This document shows, piece by piece, positions 54,345-64,000 of a stretch of DNA of 64,000 nt. How positions within the stretch are numbered: position 1 is the stretch's first letter; every line of letters begins with the position of its first letter. The notes under the pieces were generated by a model. That model was not told the DNA's origin, did not search any database, and was given only the letters and a program-made list of their open reading frames with translations. The DNA comes from Lathyrus oleraceus. Lineage: Eukaryota; Streptophyta; Magnoliopsida; Fabales; Fabaceae. The position numbers and the translations under genes were made by a program. Location of the stretch: NCBI RefSeq assembly GCF_024323335.1, contig NC_066583.1:417582031-417646030 (forward strand), written 5' to 3'.

Positions 54345-57131
54345 CTAAAGAAAACACTTGATGTCATAATACCATGGCTTATCATCTTTCACTTCTTCAA
54401 CTGCAAATACATGAGCTGGTCTATCCAAGCGCATCACAGTGATATTGGGGACTTCATTCCATAATTTCACCATAATCATCGAAGCAAGCGTAGCAAGAGC
54501 ATCTGCCATCCGATTCTCATCTCGAGGAATATGATGGAAGTCAACCTTGGTAAAGAAAGTTGAAATCCTCCTCGCATAATCTCTGTATGGGATGAGGCCA
54601 GGCTGATTCGTTTCCCATTCACCCTTAATCTGATTAACAACAAGGGCTGAATCACCATAAACATCAAGATGTTTGATCCTAAGATCAATACACTCTTCCA
54701 ATCCCATAATACAGGCCTCATATTCCGCCATATTATTCGTGCATTTGAAAGTTAACCTTGCTGTAAAAGGAAAATGTGTGCCCTGAGGAGTAATAATCAC
54801 TACCTCAGTACCATTTCCATATTGATTAACAGCGTCATCGAACATCATACCCCATCGGGAACCAGGCTCTGGCCCTTCATTGAGCGTAGGCTCATCGCAA
54901 TCTTTCATTTTCAAATACAGAATTTCCTCATCAGGGAAGTCGTACTGAACAGACTGATAATCCTCAATTGGTTGATGTGCCAAGTGGTCACCCAAGATAC
55001 TACCTTTAATAGCTTTCTGAGCTCGATACTCAATATCATACTCAGACAACAGCATCTGCCAACGGGCAATCCTCCTAGTTAAAGAAGGCTTCTCAAAGAT
55101 ACACTTTATTGGATCCATTTTGGATAACAACCAAGTCGTATGATTCAACATATACTGGCTTAAGCGCTTAGCAGCCCAAGCCAAAGCACAACATGTCTTC
55201 TCAAGCATCGAGTATCGACACTCACAGTCAGTGAACTTCTTACTCAGATAGTATATAGCATATTCTTTCTTCCCTGATTCATCTTGCTGACCCAGTACAC
55301 AACCCATGGAGTCCTCAAGCACAGTCAAGTACATAATCAATGCTCTCCCTTCAACAGGCGGAGACAGAATCGGAGGCTCGGACAAATACTCTTTGATACT
55401 GTCAAAGGTCTTCTGAAAATCCTCGGTCCAATCATGACGCTGGTCTTTCCGGAGGAGCTTGAATATAGGCGCATATGTGGCAGTCATGTGGGATATAAAT
55501 CTGGAAATATAATTCAAGCGGCCAAGAAAACCTCGGACTTGCTTCTCAGTTTTGGGTGCCGGCATTTCTTGTATTACTTTGACCTTGGTAGGATCAACTT
55601 CAATACCTCTTTCACTGACAATAAAGCCCAATAACTTGCCGGAAGTGACTCCAAATGTACACTTGCTCGGATTCAGGCGGAGTTTGTACTTCCTCAAACG
55701 CTGAAAAAGCTTTAACAAGTGCTCTACATGTTCAACTTCCGTTCTCGACTTCGTAATCATATCATCAACATATACCTCGATCTCCTTGTGCATCATATCA
55801 TGGAACAAGGTAGTCATAGCTCGTTGATATATAGCTCCGGCGTTCTTCAAACCGAAGGGCATCACTCGATAGCAGAATGTTCCCCAAGGTGTGATGAATG
55901 TTGTCTTCTCCATATCCTCGGGTGCCATTTTAATCTGGTTATAACCGGAAAGTCCGTCCATAAATGAGAAGACATTGAATTTAGCTGTATTGTCTACCAA
56001 CATATCAATGTGTGGTAGAGGAAAATCATCTTTCGGACTAGCTTTATTCAAGTCTCTATAGTCCACACACATTCGGACTTTTCCATCTTTCTTAGGCACA
56101 GGCACAATATTGGCCACCCATTGAGGATATGTAGAAGTCACCAGAAACTCCGCATCAATTTGCTTCTGAACTTCTTCTTTAATCTTCACTGTCATATCAA
56201 GATGAGTTCTTCTGAACTTCTGCTTCACAGGCACACACTCAGGCTTCAAAGGCAGGAAATGTTGCACGATATCAGTATCTAGACCAGGCATGTCTTCACA
56301 TGACCAGGAAAAAACATCGACAAATTCTCGTAGCAACTCAATCAACCTCTTCTTAACAGACTCTTGCAGGAGTGCCCCAATCTTCACTTCACGAACGCAG
56401 TCTTCAGACCCCAAGTTGACTGTTTCCAGATTCTCAAGATGTGGCTGAATGATCTTCTCTTCGTGCTCAAGCAGACGGGTGATCTCATCAGGAATCTCTT
56501 CAAGATCATCTTCTTCGGCCTCAAATACAGGGAACTCAAAGTTGGGAGATGGGGTCAGATCATTATGTTCAATGGGTTTGATCAACCTGGACTTATGGAC
56601 AACTGTTGGAACATCAACAGTGACCCAATTATTGCAGATTCCTCCAGGGATGACAAAGTTGTCCAGATCTTCCTCTGCATCATCTTCCACAATGGCAGCA
56701 ACCTCTTGGTCTTCAACAAAGTGGATGAAACCACCACTCTGGAACAACCCATGCTCATTGAAAGTGCCTGAAGAATACCCTATGCCAGTCCGGGATTTAT
56801 TGTCTTCCAGCTTAATCATTTGTCCTAAACCAGTAGTTGTTCCATGGTCAATGGCCAACTTCGCATCATTGTAGGAAGCAAATAAAGAAGTTCCTTTCCT
56901 TGAAGGCTCAACAAAAGATAAGGCTTGGAACGGCGTCCCAACCTCATCCTCAGCATCTATGTAGGAAAAGGAAGACAAATGGCTTACCAAGAGAGCTTTC
57001 TCTCCCCCTATCACCAACAACTTCTTATTCTTGACGAATTTTAACTTCTGGTGTAGGGTGGATGTCACGGCGCATGCCTCGTGAATCCATGGTTTGCCAA
57101 GCAAGCAGCTATATGATGGGTGAATATCCAT
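54345..57131 (-). CDS. pol: End of PRO, RT, RNase H and second RNase H of element C (928 codons)
   Basis: Open from just after a TAG at 57132-57134 to a TAG at 54345-54347. Residues 1-60 are the end of PRO (C-L-L-G-K-P-W-I-H). Residues 165-230 are the linker where A has its intron; here it is uninterrupted. RT spans about 310-540 with Y-V-D-D at 454-457. RNase H spans about 595-720. The archaeal-like RNase H spans about 757-885, with D765, the A-E-Y-E-A box at 802-806 and A-D-A-L at 876-879. All catalytic residues I can place are present. Both bounding stops are in frame, so C has one continuous gag-C-terminus-to-INT frame broken by point stops. Confidence 0.93.
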   Translation of the reverse strand: MDIHPSYSCLLGKPWIHEACAVTSTLHQKLKFVKNKKLLVIGGEKALLVSHLSSFSYIDAEDEVGTPFQALSFVEPSRKGTSLFASYNDAKLAIDHGTTTGLGQMIKLEDNKSRTGIGYSSGTFNEHGLFQSGGFIHFVEDQEVAAIVEDDAEEDLDNFVIPGGICNNWVTVDVPTVVHKSRLIKPIEHNDLTPSPNFEFPVFEAEEDDLEEIPDEITRLLEHEEKIIQPHLENLETVNLGSEDCVREVKIGALLQESVKKRLIELLREFVDVFSWSCEDMPGLDTDIVQHFLPLKPECVPVKQKFRRTHLDMTVKIKEEVQKQIDAEFLVTSTYPQWVANIVPVPKKDGKVRMCVDYRDLNKASPKDDFPLPHIDMLVDNTAKFNVFSFMDGLSGYNQIKMAPEDMEKTTFITPWGTFCYRVMPFGLKNAGAIYQRAMTTLFHDMMHKEIEVYVDDMITKSRTEVEHVEHLLKLFQRLRKYKLRLNPSKCTFGVTSGKLLGFIVSERGIEVDPTKVKVIQEMPAPKTEKQVRGFLGRLNYISRFISHMTATYAPIFKLLRKDQRHDWTEDFQKTFDSIKEYLSEPPILSPPVEGRALIMYLTVLEDSMGCVLGQQDESGKKEYAIYYLSKKFTDCECRYSMLEKTCCALAWAAKRLSQYMLNHTTWLLSKMDPIKCIFEKPSLTRRIARWQMLLSEYDIEYRAQKAIKGSILGDHLAHQPIEDYQSVQYDFPDEEILYLKMKDCDEPTLNEGPEPGSRWGMMFDDAVNQYGNGTEVVIITPQGTHFPFTARLTFKCTNNMAEYEACIMGLEECIDLRIKHLDVYGDSALVVNQIKGEWETNQPGLIPYRDYARRISTFFTKVDFHHIPRDENRMADALATLASMIMVKLWNEVPNITVMRLDRPAHVFAVEEVKDDKPWYYDIKCFL

Positions 57132-57134
57132 GAC

Positions 57135-58313
57135 CTAAAAGGTGATCTGAAAATCACTAGGTCCAATCTTGATTGGGAGCTCAACTTCGCCAATCACAGT
57201 TTTCCTCGATCCATCAAAAGCCTTAACTACCACTCCACTATGCCTCATGGGAGGTCCCTGGTATGAAAGTTTCGCTAGAGTGGATTTTGGAAACACATTT
57301 AGCGATGACCCTGTGTCTACCAACACATTAGACAAGGCATAATCCTTGCAATTCATAGAAATGTGTAGAGCCAAATTGTGGTCTTTTCCCTCCTCGGGAA
57401 GATCAGCATCGCAAAAGCTCAAATTGTTACAAGCAGTTATGTTTTCAACAATGCTATCAAACTGTTCGATTGTGACATCGTGATCCACGTATGCCACGTC
57501 CAACACCCTCTGCAAAGCTTCACGGTGTGGCTCGGAATTCATCAGCAAAGATAGGACAAATTTCTTTGATGGAGTTTGAAGCAGCTGATCAACAATATTA
57601 TACTCGCTCTTCTTGATGAGCCTCAGCATCTCATCACAGTCCTCTTTCAGAATTCCATGCTGGCCAAAAGGGACAGGAGCTTTAATAGATTTATCAACAA
57701 CAAGTGCCGGATTCGGAGAAGGAGAAGAAGTCCCCACAGGACTGGCAGAATTATTAATAGCATCAGCTCTTCTCATGTCATCTTGGAGTTTCGGCGGCGC
57801 CGAGAAAATGCGACCACTGCGGGTCACACCACTGACATCAGATATACTCACAACAGAAGTGGAGGGCAATGGCACCTCCTTCCCACCTTCTAATGCGACT
57901 GCATTATATCTGTAGGGAACAACTCTATCTGAAGAATACGGGATAGGGCCCGCTGGCTTGATAATAAGAGATGGAGAAACCTTCTTCTTGCTGCCATCAT
58001 ATCTGACAACAACAGGTTGAGGTATTCTGAAAACAGGGGATATAACATTCACTTCATCCTTATCACGATTCTGAAGTATCTCGATCACACCCTGGTCCAG
58101 CATCTCTTGGATGTCCTTCCTGACTTGGCGACATCCTCTCTCGTTGACAGTGCACACTCGACATCTGTCATGGTCATGCTCATAATGATTGTATCCACAT
58201 AACAGTCGATGCATCTCGACCAACAATTGCCTGATATGACTGACATACAGGACTTTGTACTTGCCAGGGCAACCCTGGACCATATTCACAACAGATTTCC
58301 CATGCTCGGGCAA
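57135..58313 (-). CDS. Gag C-terminal region and protease of element C (392 codons)
   Basis: Same frame as pol. It has the post-knuckle domain (C-R-Q-V-R-K-D-I-Q-E-M-L-D-Q-G), the T-R-S-G-R-I-F motif, the pre-protease segment and the active site V-D-T-G-S-S-L-N-V-F near 57270-57310. The TAG at 57135-57137 stands where A has CAA; a change from CAG is the simplest origin. At the N-terminal side a stop near 58344 separates it from the knuckle-containing piece (58556-58344). Confidence 0.9.
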   Translation of the reverse strand: MPEHGKSVVNMVQGCPGKYKVLYVSHIRQLLVEMHRLLCGYNHYEHDHDRCRVCTVNERGCRQVRKDIQEMLDQGVIEILQNRDKDEVNVISPVFRIPQPVVVRYDGSKKKVSPSLIIKPAGPIPYSSDRVVPYRYNAVALEGGKEVPLPSTSVVSISDVSGVTRSGRIFSAPPKLQDDMRRADAINNSASPVGTSSPSPNPALVVDKSIKAPVPFGQHGILKEDCDEMLRLIKKSEYNIVDQLLQTPSKKFVLSLLMNSEPHREALQRVLDVAYVDHDVTIEQFDSIVENITACNNLSFCDADLPEEGKDHNLALHISMNCKDYALSNVLVDTGSSLNVFPKSTLAKLSYQGPPMRHSGVVVKAFDGSRKTVIGEVELPIKIGPSDFQITF

Positions 58314-58343
58314 TGGGTTCTTCTTAACATTCGGACCTACATC

Positions 58344-59913
58344 CTAGAAAAACAAAATCCGACTTCTAACAAGGTCTTGAACCTTGGTCTTCAGGGGATA
58401 ACAGTTCTCCACATCATGTCCGGGAGCAGCGGAATGATATACACAATGTAGCTCAGGCTTGTACCACCACTGAGGGTTGGTCGGTACAACAGGTGGGTCG
58501 CGTGGGGTAATCAGCTTTCTGTCTATTAATGAAGGATAGAGTTCAGCATAGGTCATTAGAATCGGATCAAAAGTGACCCTCTTCCTATCACAGTTAATGC
58601 TGATATTGTTGTTGTTTCGAGGCTGGTAGGCCTGCTGTTGTGGATGATGCTATTGTTGTTGATATTGTTGATGTTTTTATTGTTGATGTTGATAATGTTG
58701 AGCTTCCCTGAAGGCAGGTGCTATATGAGCCACCTGGTGCTGGTTACTGGCAGGGCGAACAGTCTTCCTCTTCACAGAGGGTCTTCTCTTAATATGGAAA
58801 GACACGGCATGTGCCTCTCCCTCTTTCTTAAGAACCTTCATCCCGGGTCATACGTTCTTCCCGGACTCCTTCCTCTAGCCTCATCCCCATGTTCACCATT
58901 TCAGTGAAGTCCGAGGGAGCACTAGCTATCATCCTCTCGTAGTAAAATGAACTCAAGGTCTTTATAAAGATCTTGGTCATTTCCTTCTCTTCGAGTGGGG
59001 GCACAATCTGTGCGGCCAACTCACGCCACCTTTGGGCGTACTCCTTGAATGTTTCCTTCTCCTTCTGGGACATAGCCCTCAGCTGGTCCCAATCGGGAGC
59101 CATATCAACATTGTATTTGTATTGCTTGACGAAAGCTTCGCCAAGGTCATTGAAGGAGCGGATGTTCGCACTATCCAGACCCATATACCATCTGAGTGCG
59201 ACACCGGACAGACTGTCCTGGAAATAGTGGATGTGGAGTTGATCATTCTCGGTTTGTGTTGACATCTTGCGTGCGTACATCACAAGATGGCTGAGAGGGC
59301 AAGTTTTTCCCTTATATTTTTCAAAGTCAGGCACTTTGAACTTGATATGGATTTTAACGTTGGGCACGAGGCACAACTCAGCAGCAGATTTACCGAAGAG
59401 GTTTTTCCCTCTTAGAGTCTTCAGCTCCTTGCGCAGCTCAAGGAATTGGTCATTCATAGCGTCCATTTTCTCATAAACATCTGGGCCCTCAGATGGCTCA
59501 GAATGATAAATGGAGTCTTAGACTCTCGGTAACGTATGCACAACGGGAGGTGGCACAGCAAGGACCGGGTTAGATGTCGGCAGAGAAGCAAAGGTCGGAG
59601 CGAGACCCTCAGGCACAAAATTCGCGGGCATCCCCCAGGGAAACCCGACTGGCATAGCAGGAGCAAAATGAGGAGTGGTGGCAGGCAAAATAGAGGAAGC
59701 AACCTCTGAGATGACCGTCCTCTGGGGAGGAGTTGCAGGTGTTGGAGAAGACTGGCTTTGAGCAGCTAGCACTGACTCCATCATGGCAGTCAGCCTAGCT
59801 ACTTCCTCCTTCAATTCACGGTTCTCTTGTTCAAGATGATCCATCAGCTTTGGTAGATTCACTCTGGTGTTATACCAGTGTGTCAGCTTGTCTTCAAAAT
59901 AAATGAAGAACAC
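58344..59913 (-). pseudogene. gag of element C, interrupted
   Basis: It starts with the ATG at 59913. The N-terminal 131 codons (coiled-coil-like helix, then P/A-rich) end at a TAA at 59518-59520. The same frame resumes to 58828 with the capsid-like core: F-K-V-P-D-F-E-K-Y-K-G, FQDSLSGVALRWYMGLD and F.KQYKYNVDMAP. Between about 58830 and 58560 the frame changes within a Q/H-rich repeat, and 58556-58344 carries the knuckle C-x2-H-x5-H-x4-C. It is colinear with A gag. Confidence 0.87.
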
Positions 59914-60166
59914 AGAGTTAGATAAGAAGCCCTGAACAAAACCTGCTTATGCACATGATACATGCAATGCTTGTGCATATGATTTGTTTTCATTTGAGGA
60001 ACTTTATAGAGATCTATTTGCAAACATTTGGAAATATTAATCTTTTTAGACATATAATGAAATATTCATATCAATGATATTTGGAAAAAAATTTACACCA
60101 AAGAAGTACAGTCTTGGTAACCAAATACAATACAATGGAGAAGGAAAATGAACATCCTATGGAACC
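59914..60166 (-). other. Spacer between ORF1 and gag of element C
   Basis: About 250 AT-rich bases without a recognisable feature. Confidence 0.5.
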
Positions 60167-60747
60167 CTAGAAACAATCGTCCAAAGCTCTCGAGACCGAA
60201 AGATAAGTTGCACGAAGCCTTTTCACCTCTCTCTCATAGGCTGCCTCCATATCTGCCTTCTCCTTGGCGAGTCGATCATACTTCCTCTTCCAAAACTTGG
60301 ATGATTGAGGAAGAAGAGACGTAACCACATCATCTGGCTCATCAATAACCTGATGCTCCATAAATTCTATCAAAGCATCCTTATCTCTGATTTGTTGAAG
60401 TAGCTCCTCTCGCTCACGGACCCAAGCACGCGAACGGTCTTCATCTCTCAACTCCTCTACTCCTTGGTTAGGGAGGGTTGAATGCCCAACCATAACCATA
60501 GGTGTAGGTCTCGGATAGTCATAGGGCATGCGGTACTCAGAGGCTCTCTTCCTCACCCAGGAGGTGTAGGGTTCCAAAGCAATAGAATTCTTCGGACCAA
60601 GCTCTTTCCTTCCCTTCCTATGAATCTTGCGCCAAGCGGGAACCATTCTTCCCTTTAAGTTCTGGGGATCTTTACCCTCTTGAAAGAATACACCTTCTAA
60701 CAAAATGTTATTAGGTTTGTCCTTTAAGGGGAACCCAAGGTGACGGC
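60167..60747 (-). pseudogene. ORF1 (DUF7745-like) of element C, C-terminal part
   Basis: About 193 codons from the insertion point of D to the stop at 60167. It begins R-H-L-G-F-P-L, the same place as L-G-Y-P-M in ORF1 of A (5086), then the E-G-V-F-F-Q-E-G region and Y-T-S-W-V-R-K-R, and ends in a K/E/R-rich coiled-coil-like region. The N-terminal two thirds is separated by element D and must lie beyond the window. An apparent ATG at 60775 belongs to the LTR of D. Confidence 0.85.
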
Positions 60748-63700
60748 TGTAGCACCTCAAATTTTCACCCATCATTGTACATACATTTTCATATTAGGAC
60801 ATAGCATATCATGGTCCACTGCATAGCATTGCATTGTCCTTTGCCCCAAGTGCAAGCCAATCAAGAAATTAGGTCAAACTGGTCAGGAGATCAGTCAGTC
60901 AAGCAAGCAAGTACAAATTCCATTGAGCCAAGGCCCTAGGGTTGGTCCAACATGTTCACATGACTTGGGGATCCATTTGAAGTGTTTTGGTCAAGGATTG
61001 GATGTTCAGAAGTCATCAGTCAATGCACAATCAGTCAGAAACCCTAAAAAGTCAACTGTTGGTCAACTGTCCATTTAATCAGTGATTTGGTGATGGAAAT
61101 TGGTTTGAGTGGTCTCATTCATGTCCATATAGTCCTCATATATCATGTCAAACACCATCATGGAAGAATTTGAAGCCAGATCAGAAATTTCCAAAAATGG
61201 AAACTGGACCTGTAACTGAAACCTGCCAAAAATGGAAAGTCTTGATCCTCAAACTTACATCATGATACAAGCTTCAAATGAATTTTTGCCCAACATGAAA
61301 GTTGAAGATCTTGTTCTCCCATTTTCAAAAAGTCAAATAACACTCAATTCCCATGTGTGGTTGGCAAGTTATGATCAATTCATTTTCAAAAATTCTTGAA
61401 CTTCAAAAGGCCATATCTCTCAAACCATTTGGCCAAATTGGGTGGGGTTTTTTCCTACAAGTCACATTTGATCCCCTCTTTCCAAAAATGTAACTTTCAT
61501 GTACCAAAACATCACCATGCAAAATGGCATTTTTGAACTTGCCTTAATTAATTTCAAGTGAGTGGAATTTTGACTTTTCAAAATAATCATTTCTAATCAA
61601 TTCTACCATTCAAATATGATCTGAAAATGCATTTGAGACTTGTTGGAAGCCCATCCTTATGCAGTACACATAGCCATCACCTAGTTGCTTGAAAATTGGA
61701 AAAAAGTACATCTTTCAACCACTCTATCCCACATTTTCATGAAGCTTTGATTTGTACTCATCAAACAGCAGAGATATAACATATTTTCTGTAAAACAAAC
61801 CCTAGTAGCAGCAGCCATAACAAAAAAATCATTCACTCCCTAAAAAATTCATTCTTGGCCATTTCTCAAAATCTGTCAAAAACTCCAAAGAGATTAAGCC
61901 TTGCCTTGCCTAAAACAACATCCAAGCCACATTGTGAAGACATTGCAACCATCTTTCTCCAACTGGAAGGAGTTCTTGCACGACTGTTTTCTTCACAAAT
62001 CATCCATGGCAGAAGTTGTTTGAAGCCATTCCAAGCTATTGCGAGCCAAAGAACCTTCACCAACCATCATTTGGAGGTCCATAGGGGAGCTGTTTCGTGC
62101 TTACAACACCAAAACAACACTGTTTCTCCATTGGATTCAAAAATAAGTAAGATTTCGAATTCTCTTTTTTCCAAAATCATGGTATGTAATGCGTAGATCT
62201 CTTTATCCTGATCACACTGAGCTTTGAATGGTTGAAAATGGTTTGGTATTTTGCAAGTTATGTTGAGTTGAAGTTTCACATCCAAACTTGTTTTTGCTTA
62301 TTTCTTTTTGTTTAACTTGATTTGATGAAAATGGAGTTTGGAATGTTGATGGGTGTTGCTTGATGATCATTTGTGTGTGTTCAATTGGTATTTTTGGGAC
62401 CTTTTGGGTTTTCTGGAAAAATCACGTTGAAGGTGATGAAGAACACCTTGCTGTTTTTGGTTGCTGCGTTTTTCCTGCGGATTTTCTTGCGACCTTCATA
62501 GCCAGCCGCGGATTTTCCTGCGGATTTCATGTGTTAGGGTTTCGCCTGGGCCGCGCCTCTTTTCCATTTGAAACCGACCAATCACGTTATTTCATTTTCT
62601 TTGCCAAAACGCGGTCGTTTGGATTAGTGGATGGCTTATTTACAAAAATGCCATTCGTGGCATGTGACACATTGAATTAAGTTATTTCTTTTCCATTTTA
62701 ATTTCATTTGATCATCCAACTTGCAAAAATCATAACTTGTTCATTTTAATTCCAAATTTCATGGGATTTTTTGCATCATGTTCATCACGATCTCTAGTTT
62801 TTTATCATATTTTTTCCAGATTTTTTTGATGAGTGGATTTTAACTGGTATTAGGGTTTGTGACATGTATGCATTTTTTTGTACACTTTGCCAAAACATTT
62901 GTGAAATGGTGATACTTTATCCAATGGCTCCCAAATTTTTTGTGCTTAAACTAGACACACTCATGGTGATTTTGGTGTAGAGTTTGTGAATTTATCATTG
63001 CTGGTTTGTGAGATATGATTTTCTGAATTAGGGTGTGACAATTTGTGTCACACCATTGATGTCCAACTTGATGATTTTCATTACCATGCTTTTTGACCTC
63101 AAATTGATCTGATTTTTTGCATGAACCTACTCTTGTATGTCTAGTTTACATGTGAATTTTCTTGGAATTATTTGAGGCATTTCCTAATTGTTTGGGAATT
63201 TCTCCCCTGTTTGGTCTTATGTTGACTTTTTGTGACACATGTTCCCATTTCATTTGTGCAATTCTCATACTTTATTAGATGGACATGAAATTTTACATGA
63301 GATAACTAGACATCCTCATCTTTGCCATGGTTTTAGTCCCATTCATTTCTCATATGCTATCACTGATTTATGATTTTTCTAAGTTGGTGCATGTTTGGTT
63401 GACTTCTTTGAGTATGTTCAAAATTGCTTTGACTTTCTGATTTTCATTGACTGCCTTCCACTTGTCCAAATGAGCTGAAATTTGACATGCTTACCATGCT
63501 GTGGGTTGTGATTGACCATAATTTATTTGGTGATTTTTGGAAATGTTTGAGATTGATTTTGAGTTAAGTCTTGCTGTTGACTTCTATGAGCTTCTGTTTG
63601 CAACACTTTGACCTAAATTGTTCATGAAATGATGATGATGATTGATATGAATGTGAAACCAATTGGAATTGATTCTTGATTGTTTGAACATGATTTTGGA

Positions 63701-64000
63701 TGCTTGCCTTTTGCTGTTTTGACTTTTTCATTCTCTTTTGACCCTAGGCTTGTCCTAGTGGTTCTGTTACTCACCTTTGAGCTCATGTTTTCAGGTTGAC
63801 CAACAAATGACCAATGAGGCCAATTCTTTTGATTGAGCTTGCTTAAATATCATTGTCTAACTTGTTTGTTTTGTAGGTGGCCTGGCTCACATGCCTTAAG
63901 CCCTGTGCCTTGCACATTTATCTGCTTGTGCTGACTGTTAACCTTTGTTTCCTTCTGATTTAACTTTGACTTGTATACTAACTGTGCTTGACTGATTTCA
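60748..64000 (+). repeat. LTR of Ogre-like element D (partial, runs off the window)
   Basis: Starts TGTAGCACCTC, like LTR B (TGTAACACCTC), right inside ORF1 of C. Blocks shared with LTR B in the same order are the GAATTTGAAGCCAGATCAGA and AAAATGGAAA blocks near 61170-61240, the CCCAACATGAAAGTTGAAG module near 61288, a donor-like GTATGT at 62182, GTAGATCTC..CTGATCA after it, GTGTGACAATTTGTGTCACA at about 63032-63051 (also at 20921-20940), and an acceptor-like TTTTCAG ending at 63794. The left flank ACGGC (60743-60747) is the candidate target duplication. No coding sequence is present. Confidence 0.82.
62182..63794 (+). other. Possible leader intron in LTR D
   Basis: Donor ATG/GTATGT at 62182 and acceptor TTTTCAG ending at 63794, at positions homologous to the donor and acceptor noted in LTR B. 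An inference without expression data. Confidence 0.35.

Larger units (their letters stand above)
24295..60747 (-). mobile_element. Ogre/Tat-type retrotransposon C (minus strand, nested, partial)
   Basis: Read from right to left: ORF1 C-terminal part, gag, PRO, RT, RNH, aRNH, INT, long 3' UTR, purine tract and 3' LTR (24295-29122). A 20.2-kb Athila sits in the 3' UTR, and element D cuts ORF1 at 60748. The missing ORF1 start, PBS and 5' LTR are expected beyond the window, to the right of D. Without the insertions about 16 kb of C is present. The possible target duplication on the left is GGTAG (24290-24294). Unlike A it has no intron between PRO and RT. Confidence 0.88.

Noticed and set aside
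60748..60775. ATG at 60775 as start of the ORF1 piece of element C
   Set aside because: These codons come from the inserted LTR of element D; homology to ORF1 of A begins only at 60747.

Overview
The window is plant nuclear DNA made up entirely, as far as I can see, of LTR retrotransposons. I find no host gene, tRNA, rRNA or CRISPR array. Very large Ogre/Tat-type Ty3/gypsy elements predominate. They have LTRs of about 5 kb, an extra ORF before gag (the DUF7745-like protein of legume genomes), a second archaeal-like RNase H, and in one copy an intron between PRO and RT. Together with an Athila and a Tekay chromovirus this points to a legume with a large genome, most likely tribe Fabeae (pea, vetch, faba bean, lentil group). 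The species call is an inference.

Layout, left to right. (1) 1-18240: Ogre element A, + strand. It has a partial 5' LTR (to 3521), a PBS, ORF1, gag-pro, a 242-bp intron, RT/RNase H/aRNH/INT, a structured 3' UTR and a truncated 3' LTR (from 15005). All its genes carry stop codons or frameshifts except the RNH-aRNH-INT stretch. (2) 18241-23181: the last 144 bp and the 3' LTR of a second + strand Ogre (B). (3) 23182-24294: an LTR fragment like that of A. (4) 24295-60747: Ogre/Tat element C, minus strand, entered from its 3' LTR. It is split by an Athila (29786-50028, target duplication CTCCA), which is itself split inside RT by a young, intact Tekay chromovirus (37065-45547, target duplication GAAGT). 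The C coding region (53127-60747) runs INT, aRNH/RNH/RT, PRO, gag and the C-terminal half of ORF1. (5) 60748-64000: the LTR of a further + strand Ogre-like element (D) inserted in ORF1 of C; it runs off the window.

Order of events from nesting: C landed in older Ogre LTR sequence, Athila landed in the 3' UTR of C, and Tekay landed in Athila. The two Tekay LTRs differ at about 6 of 1973 sites, the Athila LTRs at roughly 35 of 1440 (counted by eye). D entered C independently.

The most unusual content is non-coding. There are several arrays of small hairpins whose stems change in a compensatory way while loop size stays fixed: 8-nt loops in the C 3' UTR, 5-nt loops in the LTR fragment at 23963-24251, and roughly 50-nt modules after INT in both A and C. 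There are also clusters of CpG-rich palindromes in the U3 of Athila, repeated just before its env-position ORF, and in the Tekay LTR. Finally, the A intron has an exact intronless counterpart in C.
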